Source: JANPPS01 sp965246835
GTDB taxonomy: Bacteria; Pseudomonadota; Alphaproteobacteria; Acetobacterales; Acetobacteraceae
Direction of reading: 5' to 3'
Assembly (NCBI GenBank): GCA_965246835.1
Contig: CBDFFQ010000001.1
Location: 868,001-932,000 of the forward strand
Length of the DNA stretch: 64,000 nt
The notes beneath the pieces are model-generated. The model was not told where the DNA came from. It did no database searches and worked only from the letters and a program-made list of their open reading frames with translations. A program made the position numbers and the translations under genes. Positions 29,813 to 38,046 of this stretch are shown here, one piece after another. The first letter of the stretch is position 1. Each line of letters begins with the position of its first letter.

Positions 29813-31378
29813 TCAGTGGCTGAAGTCGGACGCCTTGTAGGTCCGGTTATACATCCCCTCGTCCAGCGCTGCGACGGCCTGGGCCAGGGTGTTTTCCGCG
29901 TTGCCGTTCTGGTTCAACTGCGTCAGCACGCCGTTGCGATACACGACCGGGAACGGCGTGTGGGAGATGATGTTGTCGTCGAAGAAGTCGGCGATCGCGT
30001 TCTTGCCGTTGTTCAAGCCGCCGCCCACGTACTTCGTCGTGTTGTCGACATTGTTCTGAATGTCCTGCGTGAACCCACGGTATTTCGTGGCCGGTGGGTT
30101 GTTCAGCCCGTGGCCTTGCAGCGCTAGCTCCTCCAGCACCTTGTTGCTCTGCAGCGTGTGCTCGAGCGCCAAGTAGGTTCGCTCCGTCAACGGCTTGTTC
30201 GGATCGATGCCCAGCGTTTGCTGGTTGATCTTCATGGCGCCCGCCATTGCGTCCAGCTCCCGCTGCACATCCTCCCGCGCGGCAGCCTGCTTCGCGGCGC
30301 TCAGCTTGCTGATGCCGGTGTTCTCGAACACCGCCTCCGCATTGCCCTCGAGGCGCTGGATCGCGGTCAGCTTGTCGCCGTGCCCGGCCAGCATCATGGC
30401 GTAGTAGGTATGCCACTCGGCATTCAGGTCGGTCTTGGTGTGGAACAGGCCGTTGGCATCGGCCACCCAAACGTGGGGGGTCAGCCCGGTGATGGTGTCC
30501 GAAATGCGGCTGCCATCCAGCGTCGTGACGGTATGCGCCGGCGCCGGCTTGGGCGCGGGCGCCGGGTTCGGCAACGGGGTCGGGCTGGGCGTCGGCGGCG
30601 TGGGGGCCACGGTGCTGAAATCCGCTGCGGTATAGACCCGGTTGAACATGCCATCGTTCAGCGCCCGCACCGCCTGGGACAGCGTGTTCTCCGCGGCGCC
30701 GTTCTGGTTCAACTGCACCAGCTTGCCGCCCTGGAACACGGTCGGGAACACGGTGTGGGAGATGATGTTGTCGTCGAAGAAGTCCGCAATCGCCTGCTTG
30801 CCGTTGTTCAGCCCGCCGCCCACATACAATGTCTTGATATCGACGTTGTTCTGAATATCCTGCGTGAAGCCGCGGTAGCGGATGGCGGGCGGCTTGTTGA
30901 GGCCGTGGCCCTGTAGGCCCAGCTCCTCGAGCGTCGCGTTGCCCTGGATCGTGTGTTCCAGCTGCAAATAGGTTTCGGCTGTGAGCTTCGCCGTGGTGCT
31001 GGTGCCATAGGCGGCGTGGTTGATCGTCATCGCGGCGCCCATCGCATCGAGCTCGCGCTGGACGTCTTCGCGCGCCGCGGCCTGCTTGGCGGCGCTCAGC
31101 TTGGCAATGCCGGTATTCTCGAACACGGCTTCCGCATTGCCTTCCAGCCGCTGGATCGCCGTCAGCGACGCACCGAGGCCCTTCTCCATAAGGTGATGCA
31201 GCCCGGCCCATTCGGACTTCAGGTCGGTCTTGGTATGGAATAGCCCGTTCGCGTCCGCGTGCCACTCATGCGCCGTGAGCCCGACGATGGCATCGGGGAT
31301 CGTGCCGCCGCCGGTGACCAGCACCGTATGGGTTTGCGCCGGGCCGTCCGTGCTTAGCGTCACGAGAGTGGTTTCCAT
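29813..31378 (-). CDS. internally duplicated protein of unknown function
   Basis: 521 aa made of two copies of a domain of about 215 residues (about 25-250 and 300-520) joined by a Pro-rich linker (TPPTPSPTPLPNPAPAPKPA). Each copy has DANGLFHTKTDL, LTAIQRLEGNAEAVFENTG, LSAAKQAAAREDVQRELDAM, YRGFTQDIQNNVD, VGGGLNNGK and FFDDNIISHT, ending in a MFNRVYTAADFS or MYNRTYKASDFS motif. There is no signal peptide or transmembrane segment. The copies are similar at DNA level too, so the duplication is fairly young. The long identical helical parts suggest a structural or secreted role; I do not recognise a characterised family. Confidence 0.85.
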   Translation of the reverse strand: METTLVTLSTDGPAQTHTVLVTGGGTIPDAIVGLTAHEWHADANGLFHTKTDLKSEWAGLHHLMEKGLGASLTAIQRLEGNAEAVFENTGIAKLSAAKQAAAREDVQRELDAMGAAMTINHAAYGTSTTAKLTAETYLQLEHTIQGNATLEELGLQGHGLNKPPAIRYRGFTQDIQNNVDIKTLYVGGGLNNGKQAIADFFDDNIISHTVFPTVFQGGKLVQLNQNGAAENTLSQAVRALNDGMFNRVYTAADFSTVAPTPPTPSPTPLPNPAPAPKPAPAHTVTTLDGSRISDTITGLTPHVWVADANGLFHTKTDLNAEWHTYYAMMLAGHGDKLTAIQRLEGNAEAVFENTGISKLSAAKQAAAREDVQRELDAMAGAMKINQQTLGIDPNKPLTERTYLALEHTLQSNKVLEELALQGHGLNNPPATKYRGFTQDIQNNVDNTTKYVGGGLNNGKNAIADFFDDNIISHTPFPVVYRNGVLTQLNQNGNAENTLAQAVAALDEGMYNRTYKASDFSH

Positions 31379-31481
31379 GCGTCACTCGCCTCCAGGTTGT
31401 ATCACTGGGGCGTGAGCTAGCGTGAGTTCATCGGGGGCGGCAAGGGTTTTGGGGCACTCCGTTACACTTGATGAACTTTCC

Positions 31482-32642
31482 TTACACGCCGGCGGTCCAG
31501 CCCAGCTCGGCCAGAATTTCCTGACTGTGCTCGCCCAGGGCCGGCACGTCGCGCCGCAGCGCCAGCCGATCCCCGTCCATCGCCAGCGGCAGGCCCGGTA
31601 GCGCAACGGTGCGCCCGTCCGGCAGCGTCACCGGCAACAGCCCGCCGGAGGCCCGCAGATGCGGGTCCGCGAACAGATCGACGGGTTCCGCAATAGGCGC
31701 GAATGGCAGCCCCAGCGCCTCGCACCGGGCCATCAGCTCGGCCTTCGTCAGCCGCACGAACGCCGCCGCCACTTCCGGCACCACCCTGTCCCGCGCGGCC
31801 TGTCGCTGGGCCTGGGTAACGAGCGCCGGGTCGGCCGCCAGCGTCGTGAGGCCGAAGCTCTCGCACAGGACCCGCCATTGCGTGTCGGTCACGACGCCCA
31901 CGAAAACCTGACTGCCATCGGCAGTTGCAAAAATGTCGTAGATCGGCCAGGCCGGGCGGCGGATGCCCATGGGCGGCGGCGCTTCCCCGGTGATGAAGGC
32001 CTGCGCCATGTGCTGCGCCACCAGCAGCGCGTTATTCTCGAACAGTCCGGCCTGCACATGCTGGCCCAGCCCGGTCCGCTGCCGCTCCACCACGGCCGAG
32101 ACGATGCCGAGCGCCGCGAAGGTGCCGCCCATGATGTCGTTGACGCTCGACCCGGCCCGCATCGGCCGCCCCGGCAGCCCGGTCATGTAGGCCAGGCCGC
32201 CCATCATCTGCACCACCTCGTCCAGCGCCGTGCGGTGCGCGTAGGGGCCGGGGAGAAAACCCTTGCAGCTGCAATAGATCAGCCGAGGGTTGTCGGCCCG
32301 CAGCGTTTCGTAGGACAGCCCAAGGGCATCGAGCGCCCCGGGGCGGAAATTCTCCACCAGGATGTCGGCCGTCTTCAGCAGCCGCTTCACGACCGCGATG
32401 CCCTCCGGCGATTTCAGGTCGACGGCCAGGCTGCGCTTGTTTCGGTTGAACAGGACGAAGAACCCGGTCCCCGCTCCTTTCAGCCGCCGCGTGTTGTCGC
32501 CCCCTGGCTTGCCCGGCGCGTCAGCGGGCTCCACCTTGATCACATCGGCGCCAAGATCGGCCAAGGCCAGACCGCAAGCGGGGCCCATGACCATGTGGGT
32601 GAACTCGATGACCCTGAGGCCAGCCAGCGGCGTGGCGCTCAC
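31482..32642 (-). CDS. CaiB/BaiF family III CoA-transferase
   Basis: CoA-transferase of family III, 386 aa, moving CoA between carboxylic acids. Family features: the entry LAGLRVIEFTHMVMGPACG, then FNRNKRSLAVDLKSPEG, the catalytic Asp in SVNDIMGGTFAALG, and the GRTVALPGLPLAMDG tail. ATG 32642 overlaps the stop of the lyase gene upstream, so the pair is coupled. The two could activate and then cleave a branched 3-hydroxy-3-methyl acid, as in leucine- or itaconate/citramalate-type breakdown; the exact acid is not shown by the sequence. Confidence 0.92.
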   Translation of the reverse strand: MSATPLAGLRVIEFTHMVMGPACGLALADLGADVIKVEPADAPGKPGGDNTRRLKGAGTGFFVLFNRNKRSLAVDLKSPEGIAVVKRLLKTADILVENFRPGALDALGLSYETLRADNPRLIYCSCKGFLPGPYAHRTALDEVVQMMGGLAYMTGLPGRPMRAGSSVNDIMGGTFAALGIVSAVVERQRTGLGQHVQAGLFENNALLVAQHMAQAFITGEAPPPMGIRRPAWPIYDIFATADGSQVFVGVVTDTQWRVLCESFGLTTLAADPALVTQAQRQAARDRVVPEVAAAFVRLTKAELMARCEALGLPFAPIAEPVDLFADPHLRASGGLLPVTLPDGRTVALPGLPLAMDGDRLALRRDVPALGEHSQEILAELGWTAGV

Positions 32643-33556
32643 GCCGCGGCCCGGAACGTGCGCGGCAGCCCGGCGCGGGCCACGCCACCATGCAGCGTTT
32701 CGCCGGGCAATCCCTCGGCCAGGTAGCTGCGGCAGGCCACCAGCTTGTCGAGGTCGATGCCCGTGCGCAGCCCCATGCTTTCCAGCATGAACACGAGGTC
32801 TTCCGTGACGATGTTGCCGCTGGCCCCGGGCGCATACGGGCAGCCGCCCAGCCCGGCCAATGACGCATCGAACGAGCGCACGCCCTCCTCCAGCCCGGCC
32901 AGCGCATTGGCGAGACCGAGGCCCATGGTGTCATGCAGATGCAGCCCCTCGAGCTTCGGGCCGATGGCCGCGCGCACGGCACGCACCACGCTCCGGATTT
33001 GAGCCGGATGCGCGTAGCCCACGGTGTCAGCCAGCGCGATCAGGTCCACCCCGGCCTCCGCCAGCCCCGACGCGGTGCGCACCACGGCGGACTCCGTCAC
33101 CACGCCGTCGATCGAGCAGCCGAACGCCGTGCTGCATGCGGCCTCGATCTCGAGCGCCGGCGCGTGCTCCCGCGCCCAAACCACGATGCCCGCGACCTCC
33201 TCGATCTGATGGGCCGTGCTGCGATTGGTGTTGGCGCGGCTATGCCCTTCGCTCACCGACACCGGGATCGACACCCGGCGCGCTCCCGCCGCCACCGCCG
33301 CCTGAACTCCGCGCAGGTTGGGTGCCAGCGCCACGATCACGCACCGCAGGTCGCGCACGCCCTGCACCACCGCCGCCGTGTCGGCCATCTGCGGGATCAC
33401 GCGCGCCGGCACGAAACTGCCGACCTCGATCTCCGGCAGCCCGGCGGCGGCAAGGGCATGAACCCACGCGATCTTGGTCGCGGTCGGCATGCGGCCCCTA
33501 GCCATTTGCAATCCGTCCCGCGGGCCGACCTCACACACCGTCACGTTTTCGTGCAT
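32639..33556 (-). CDS. hydroxymethylglutaryl-CoA lyase family protein
   Basis: TIM-barrel acyl-CoA lyase, 305 aa, full length. Signature sites: EVGPRDGLQ with catalytic Asp/Arg at the N-terminus, the metal ligands in GLHLHDTMGLG, and GLGGCPYAPGASGN with the catalytic Cys. It would split HMG-CoA or a close analogue such as citramalyl-CoA into acetyl-CoA and a keto acid. It is first in a two-gene operon with the CoA-transferase and diverges from the efflux operon at 33681. Confidence 0.92.
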   Translation of the reverse strand: MHENVTVCEVGPRDGLQMARGRMPTATKIAWVHALAAAGLPEIEVGSFVPARVIPQMADTAAVVQGVRDLRCVIVALAPNLRGVQAAVAAGARRVSIPVSVSEGHSRANTNRSTAHQIEEVAGIVVWAREHAPALEIEAACSTAFGCSIDGVVTESAVVRTASGLAEAGVDLIALADTVGYAHPAQIRSVVRAVRAAIGPKLEGLHLHDTMGLGLANALAGLEEGVRSFDASLAGLGGCPYAPGASGNIVTEDLVFMLESMGLRTGIDLDKLVACRSYLAEGLPGETLHGGVARAGLPRTFRAAA

Positions 33557-33680
33557 TTACCTGCTCTCCCCCAGGTGGCCAGGGTGCGACCGAGCGGCGG
33601 ACGGTGCAAGTCTGAGCCGCCCGGTGCTGTACGGCACCTCGGCGCCGTATGCCCGGCGCCGGACTGACGGGAGTCTCGCC

Positions 33681-34844
33681 TTGGCGCTTCGTTTGACCCT
33701 GGTCGCCGCGCTGGCTGCCATCCCGCTGCTGGCATTCGCACAGCCAGGCCCCGGCGGCCCCCCCGCGGTCGGCGTCGCCAAGGCGACGGTGCGGCCCGTG
33801 CTGGAAACCAGCGAGTTCGTGGGCCGGGTGCAGGCGGTCAGCCGCGTGGACCTGGTCGCGCGCGTCACCGCCTTCGTGCACCAGCGCCAGTTTCAGGAGG
33901 GCGGCGAGGTCCGCGCCAACGACGTGCTGTATCTGCTGGAGCGCGGCCCGTTCGAGGCGCAGGTGGCAGCGGCCGCGGCGGCCGTCGCGCAGAACAACGC
34001 CGTGCTGCAGAACAGCGGCCTGACGCTTGGCCGGGCGCAGGCGCTGCTGAACACGCCGGCGGGCCAGCAAAGCCGGGTCGATGACGCCCAGAGCGCGCAG
34101 CGAAGCCAGGCCGCGCTACTGGCGGGGTCGCAGGCGCAGCTCCGGCTGGCGCAGATCAACCTCGATTACACCGAAATCCGCGCCCCGATCGACGGCAAGA
34201 TCAGCCGCACGGCCGTGACCGAGGGCAACGTCGTCAGCCCCAGCAGCGGCGTGCTGGCGACGATCGTGAGCCAGGACCCGATGTACGTCCTGTTCCCGGT
34301 CTCGGTCCGCACCGCGCTCGACCTGCGGGATCGCTATGCGGCCAAGGGCGGGTTCTCCGGCGTGGTCGTCAAACTGCGCCTGCCGAGCGGCAAGGAGTAT
34401 GGCGTGGAAGGCCTGCTGGATTACGTGGATCCCTCGGTCTCCCCCAACACCGACACGCTCACGATCCGCGCCCGCATCCCCAACCCGGTCCGCACCGGCG
34501 CCAAGCGCGGCGAGCCCGGCGACCGCGAGCTGTCTGACGGCGAATTCGTGACCGTCACCTTGCAGGGCGTGCAGCCCGTGCAGGCACTGGCGATCCCCCG
34601 CTCCAGCGTTTTGTCGGACCAGCAGGGCAGCTACGTCTGGGTGGTGGGCGAGGGCAACAAGGCCGAGCAGCGCCGCATCCAGCTGGGCCAGAGCACGCCC
34701 GAGACGGCGGTAGTGTCGGCCGGGTTGAAGGAGGGTGAGACGGTGGTGGTGGACGGGCTGCAGCGTGTCCGCCCCGGTGTGGTCGTGAACCCGGCGCCGG
34801 CGGATGCCCCGCCCACCGTGCCGCCCCAAGCACCCCGGGGATGA
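33681..34844 (+). CDS. RND efflux periplasmic adaptor subunit
   Basis: Membrane fusion protein (AcrA/MexA type), about 387 aa. The signal peptide is ALRLTLVAALAAIPLLAFAQ. The lipoyl/barrel-sandwich halves (RVQAVSRVDLVARVTAFV and RAPIDGKISRTAVTEGNVV) flank a helical hairpin (residues about 90-160), followed by a beta-barrel and membrane-proximal domain. No ATG precedes the signal peptide in frame; TTG 33681 with GGGAG upstream fits best. The permease gene follows after 4 bp. No outer-membrane factor is encoded nearby. Confidence 0.92.
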   Translation: MALRLTLVAALAAIPLLAFAQPGPGGPPAVGVAKATVRPVLETSEFVGRVQAVSRVDLVARVTAFVHQRQFQEGGEVRANDVLYLLERGPFEAQVAAAAAAVAQNNAVLQNSGLTLGRAQALLNTPAGQQSRVDDAQSAQRSQAALLAGSQAQLRLAQINLDYTEIRAPIDGKISRTAVTEGNVVSPSSGVLATIVSQDPMYVLFPVSVRTALDLRDRYAAKGGFSGVVVKLRLPSGKEYGVEGLLDYVDPSVSPNTDTLTIRARIPNPVRTGAKRGEPGDRELSDGEFVTVTLQGVQPVQALAIPRSSVLSDQQGSYVWVVGEGNKAEQRRIQLGQSTPETAVVSAGLKEGETVVVDGLQRVRPGVVVNPAPADAPPTVPPQAPRG

Positions 34845-34848
34845 CGCC

Positions 34849-37800
34849 ATGATCTCCGGCGTCTTCGTCGATCGCCCCCGCCTGGCGATCGTCATCGCGA
34901 TCCTCACGGTCATCGCCGGCGCCATCGCCATGCTGTCGATCCCGCTCAGCCAATTCCCGGACATCGTGCCGCCGCAGGTCCAGGTCACCGCCCGCTACCC
35001 CGGCGCCTCCGCCGCCGTCGTCGAAGCGACCGTGGCACAGCCGCTGGAAGCGCAGGTCAACGGCGCCGACCGCATGATCTACATGAAGTCGAACTCCGCC
35101 AATGACGGGTCCTACTCGCTGACGGTCTCGTTTGAGCTCGGCACCAATCCCGATATCAATACCGTGAACGTCAACAACCGGGTGCAAGCCGCGCTCTCCC
35201 GCCTGCCGGCCGAGGTGCAGCGCAACGGGATCACGGTCCAGAAACGCTCCTCCGCCATCCTCGAGTTCCTGGCGTTCAGCAGCGAGGGCGCCAAGCAGGA
35301 CCCGCTCTTCATTTCCAACTACGTCACGATCTACGTGTTGGACCGTTTGAGCCGGGTGCCGGGCGTGGGATCGGCGTCGCTGTTCGGGGCGCTCGACTAC
35401 TCGATGCGCATCTGGTTCGACACCAACCGGCTCATCAGCCTGAGCATGGCGCCCAGCGACATCATCCAGGCGATCCAGCAGCAGAACGTGCAGGCGCCGG
35501 TGGGCCGCGTGGGCGCCCGCCCCACCAGCGATGACACGCAGTTCCAGATCAACCTGCAAACCCGCGGCCGCCTCACGAGCCCGGAAGAATTCGGCGCCAT
35601 CATCGTGCGCGCCAACCCGGACGGCTCCGTCCTGCGGGTGCGGGACGTGGCGCGCGTGGAGCTGGGCGCGGCATCGCGGGACAGCGAAAGCCGGCTGAAC
35701 GGCAACCCGGCCGTGACGATGGGCGTCTATCTCGCGCCCGGCGCCAACGCCGTCAAAACATCGGCGGCGGTGCAGGCGGCGCTCGACGACCTCGGGAAAT
35801 CCTTTCCAGACGGGCTGAAGAGCCAGGTGTTCTACAACAGCTCCACCTTCGTCACCGACACGATCGAGGAGGTGAAATCCACCCTGATCGAGGCGTTCGC
35901 GCTGGTGGTGGTCGTGGTGTTCCTGTTCCTGGGCAACATCCGCGCCACCATCATCCCGACGATTGCGGTGCCCGTGAGCCTGATCGGCACCTTCGCCGTG
36001 CTGCTGGTGCTCGGCTACTCCGCCAACACCGTCTCGTTGCTGGCGCTCGTGCTCGCGATCGGCATCGTGGTCGATGACGCGATCGTCGTGGTGGAGAACG
36101 TGGAGCGCGTCCTGGAAGAAGAACCGGACCTCACGCCGCAGGAAGCCACCAAAAAGGCCATGCGCCAGATCACGGCGCCGATCATCGCGATCACGCTGGT
36201 GCTGCTCAGCGTGTTCGTGCCGATCGGGTTCATCCCGGGCATCTCCGGCACGCTGTTCCGGCAATTCGCGGTCACGATCTCGGTCGCGATGCTGATCTCG
36301 GCCATCAACGCGCTCACGTTGTCGCCGGCGTTGTGCGGGGTGTTCCTGCGGCACTCGCCGCGCCGGGGCATCATGGGGCGGATCGGGCGGGGGATCGACA
36401 AGGTGCGCGACGGGTATGCGTCCGTGGTCACCCGGCTGATCCGGGTCGCGGCCGTGGCCGTCGTGGTGGTGATCGCGTGCGGCGCCGGCATCTTCGGGCT
36501 GAGCAAGTTCACGCCCACGGGATTCCTGCCGGAAGAGGACCAGGGCGCCTTCTTCGTCGCGATCCAGCTGCCGGACGGCGCCAGCGTGACCCGCACCCGC
36601 GCGGTGGCGGAGCGGGTGGAGGCAATCGCCAAGGGCATCCCGCAAATCCAGAACGTGCTGGCGATCGTCGGCTTCTCGCTGCTGGACGGCGGCAACCAGT
36701 CCAACTCCGCCTTCATGGTCATGCGCCTCAAGCCGTTCGCGGACCGCAAGGCGACCGGGGACAAGGTGCAGGCGCTGATCGGCCAGATGTTCGGCGGGCT
36801 GCAGGGCATCCGCTCCGCCGTCGCCTTCCCGTTCAACCTGCCGCCCATCATCGGGCTCAGCACCGGGGGCGGCTTCGAATACCAGCTGCAGAACCTCGAG
36901 GGGCGGGATCCCGTGGAGATGGGCAGCGTGTTGCAGGGATTGCTCGCCAGCGCCAACCAGAGCCCGCAGCTGGCGCGCGTGTTCAGCACCTTCAGCCCGA
37001 CCACGCCCTCCATCTACCTCGACATCGACCGGGACAAGGCGCAGGCGCTGGGCCTCAGCATCAGCGACGTGTTCACCGCGCTGCAATCCACGTTGGGCGG
37101 GATCTACGTCAACGATTTCAACCTGTTCGGCCGCACCTGGCAGGTGAATATACAGGGCGAGGCCGCGGACCGCACGGACATCCCGGCGATCTGGCGCATC
37201 TACATCCGCAACCGGACCGGGACGATGGTGCCGCTGCGCTCGATCGCCGACGCCCGCATCGTGCTGGGGCCGCAGACCATCAGCCGCTACAACAACTATC
37301 GCTCCATCACCATCCAGGGCACGCCCAAGCCCGGTATTTCGTCCGGTGACGCACTGAATGCGATGGAGTCCGCCAGCAAGAGCACGCTGCCGCCGGGCTA
37401 CAGCTACGAATGGACCGGGACGGCATATCAGGAACGCTCGGCTTCCGGACAGACCGGGTTCATCCTGGGGCTTGCGGTGCTGTTCGCGTATCTGTTCCTG
37501 GTGGCGCTGTATGAGAGCTGGGTCATCCCGGTCCCGGTGCTGCTATCGGTCAGCGTGGGCGTGCTGGGATCGTTCATCGGGCTCAAGATCGCCGGACTGT
37601 CGCTCGATCTCTATGCGCAGATCGGGCTCGTGGTGCTGATCGCGCTCGCCGCGAAGAACGGGATCCTGATCGTGGAGTTCGCCAAGGACCAGCGCGAACA
37701 GGGCAAGTCGATCACGGAGGCGGCGCGGATCGGGGCCAAGACGCGGTTCCGCGCGGTGATGATGACCTCGATCGCGTTCATCCTGGGCCTCCTGCCGCTG

Positions 37801-37986
37801 GTGCTCGCCAATGGCGCCGCGCAGGTCAGCCGCCGCGCGGTCGGAACGCCCGTGTTCGCGGGGATGCTGGCCGCCAGCACGATCGGCATCTTCCTCATCC
37901 CGATGCTGTACGTGTTCTTCCAAGGCGGGCGGGAGCGGGTCAAAGGATGGTTCAACCGCGAAAAGCGGCCGGAAACCGTTCACTAA
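34849..37986 (+). CDS. RND efflux transporter permease (AcrB/MexB-like, HAE1)
   Basis: Inner-membrane proton-driven drug exporter, 1045 aa, normal length for the family. It starts MISGVFVDRPRLAIVIAIL with transmembrane segment 1 and has 12 predicted segments with two large periplasmic loops. The proton relay is intact: two Asp in AIGIVVDDAIVVVENVER (segment 4) and Lys in LIALAAKNGILIVEFAKD (segment 10). It is coupled to the adaptor gene just before it. Substrates cannot be read from the sequence. Confidence 0.95.
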   Translation: MISGVFVDRPRLAIVIAILTVIAGAIAMLSIPLSQFPDIVPPQVQVTARYPGASAAVVEATVAQPLEAQVNGADRMIYMKSNSANDGSYSLTVSFELGTNPDINTVNVNNRVQAALSRLPAEVQRNGITVQKRSSAILEFLAFSSEGAKQDPLFISNYVTIYVLDRLSRVPGVGSASLFGALDYSMRIWFDTNRLISLSMAPSDIIQAIQQQNVQAPVGRVGARPTSDDTQFQINLQTRGRLTSPEEFGAIIVRANPDGSVLRVRDVARVELGAASRDSESRLNGNPAVTMGVYLAPGANAVKTSAAVQAALDDLGKSFPDGLKSQVFYNSSTFVTDTIEEVKSTLIEAFALVVVVVFLFLGNIRATIIPTIAVPVSLIGTFAVLLVLGYSANTVSLLALVLAIGIVVDDAIVVVENVERVLEEEPDLTPQEATKKAMRQITAPIIAITLVLLSVFVPIGFIPGISGTLFRQFAVTISVAMLISAINALTLSPALCGVFLRHSPRRGIMGRIGRGIDKVRDGYASVVTRLIRVAAVAVVVVIACGAGIFGLSKFTPTGFLPEEDQGAFFVAIQLPDGASVTRTRAVAERVEAIAKGIPQIQNVLAIVGFSLLDGGNQSNSAFMVMRLKPFADRKATGDKVQALIGQMFGGLQGIRSAVAFPFNLPPIIGLSTGGGFEYQLQNLEGRDPVEMGSVLQGLLASANQSPQLARVFSTFSPTTPSIYLDIDRDKAQALGLSISDVFTALQSTLGGIYVNDFNLFGRTWQVNIQGEAADRTDIPAIWRIYIRNRTGTMVPLRSIADARIVLGPQTISRYNNYRSITIQGTPKPGISSGDALNAMESASKSTLPPGYSYEWTGTAYQERSASGQTGFILGLAVLFAYLFLVALYESWVIPVPVLLSVSVGVLGSFIGLKIAGLSLDLYAQIGLVVLIALAAKNGILIVEFAKDQREQGKSITEAARIGAKTRFRAVMMTSIAFILGLLPLVLANGAAQVSRRAVGTPVFAGMLAASTIGIFLIPMLYVFFQGGRERVKGWFNREKRPETVH

Positions 37987-38046
37987 CCCCCTTGGCGACT
38001 GCCGGGCGCGGCGTAAGTTAGGTTCAGAATTTCAGGAGACCGCGAT

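Noticed and set aside
34555..37086. Minus-strand open frame of 843 codons
   Set aside because: Mirror frame of the RND permease gene, with Asp/His/Arg-rich composition.
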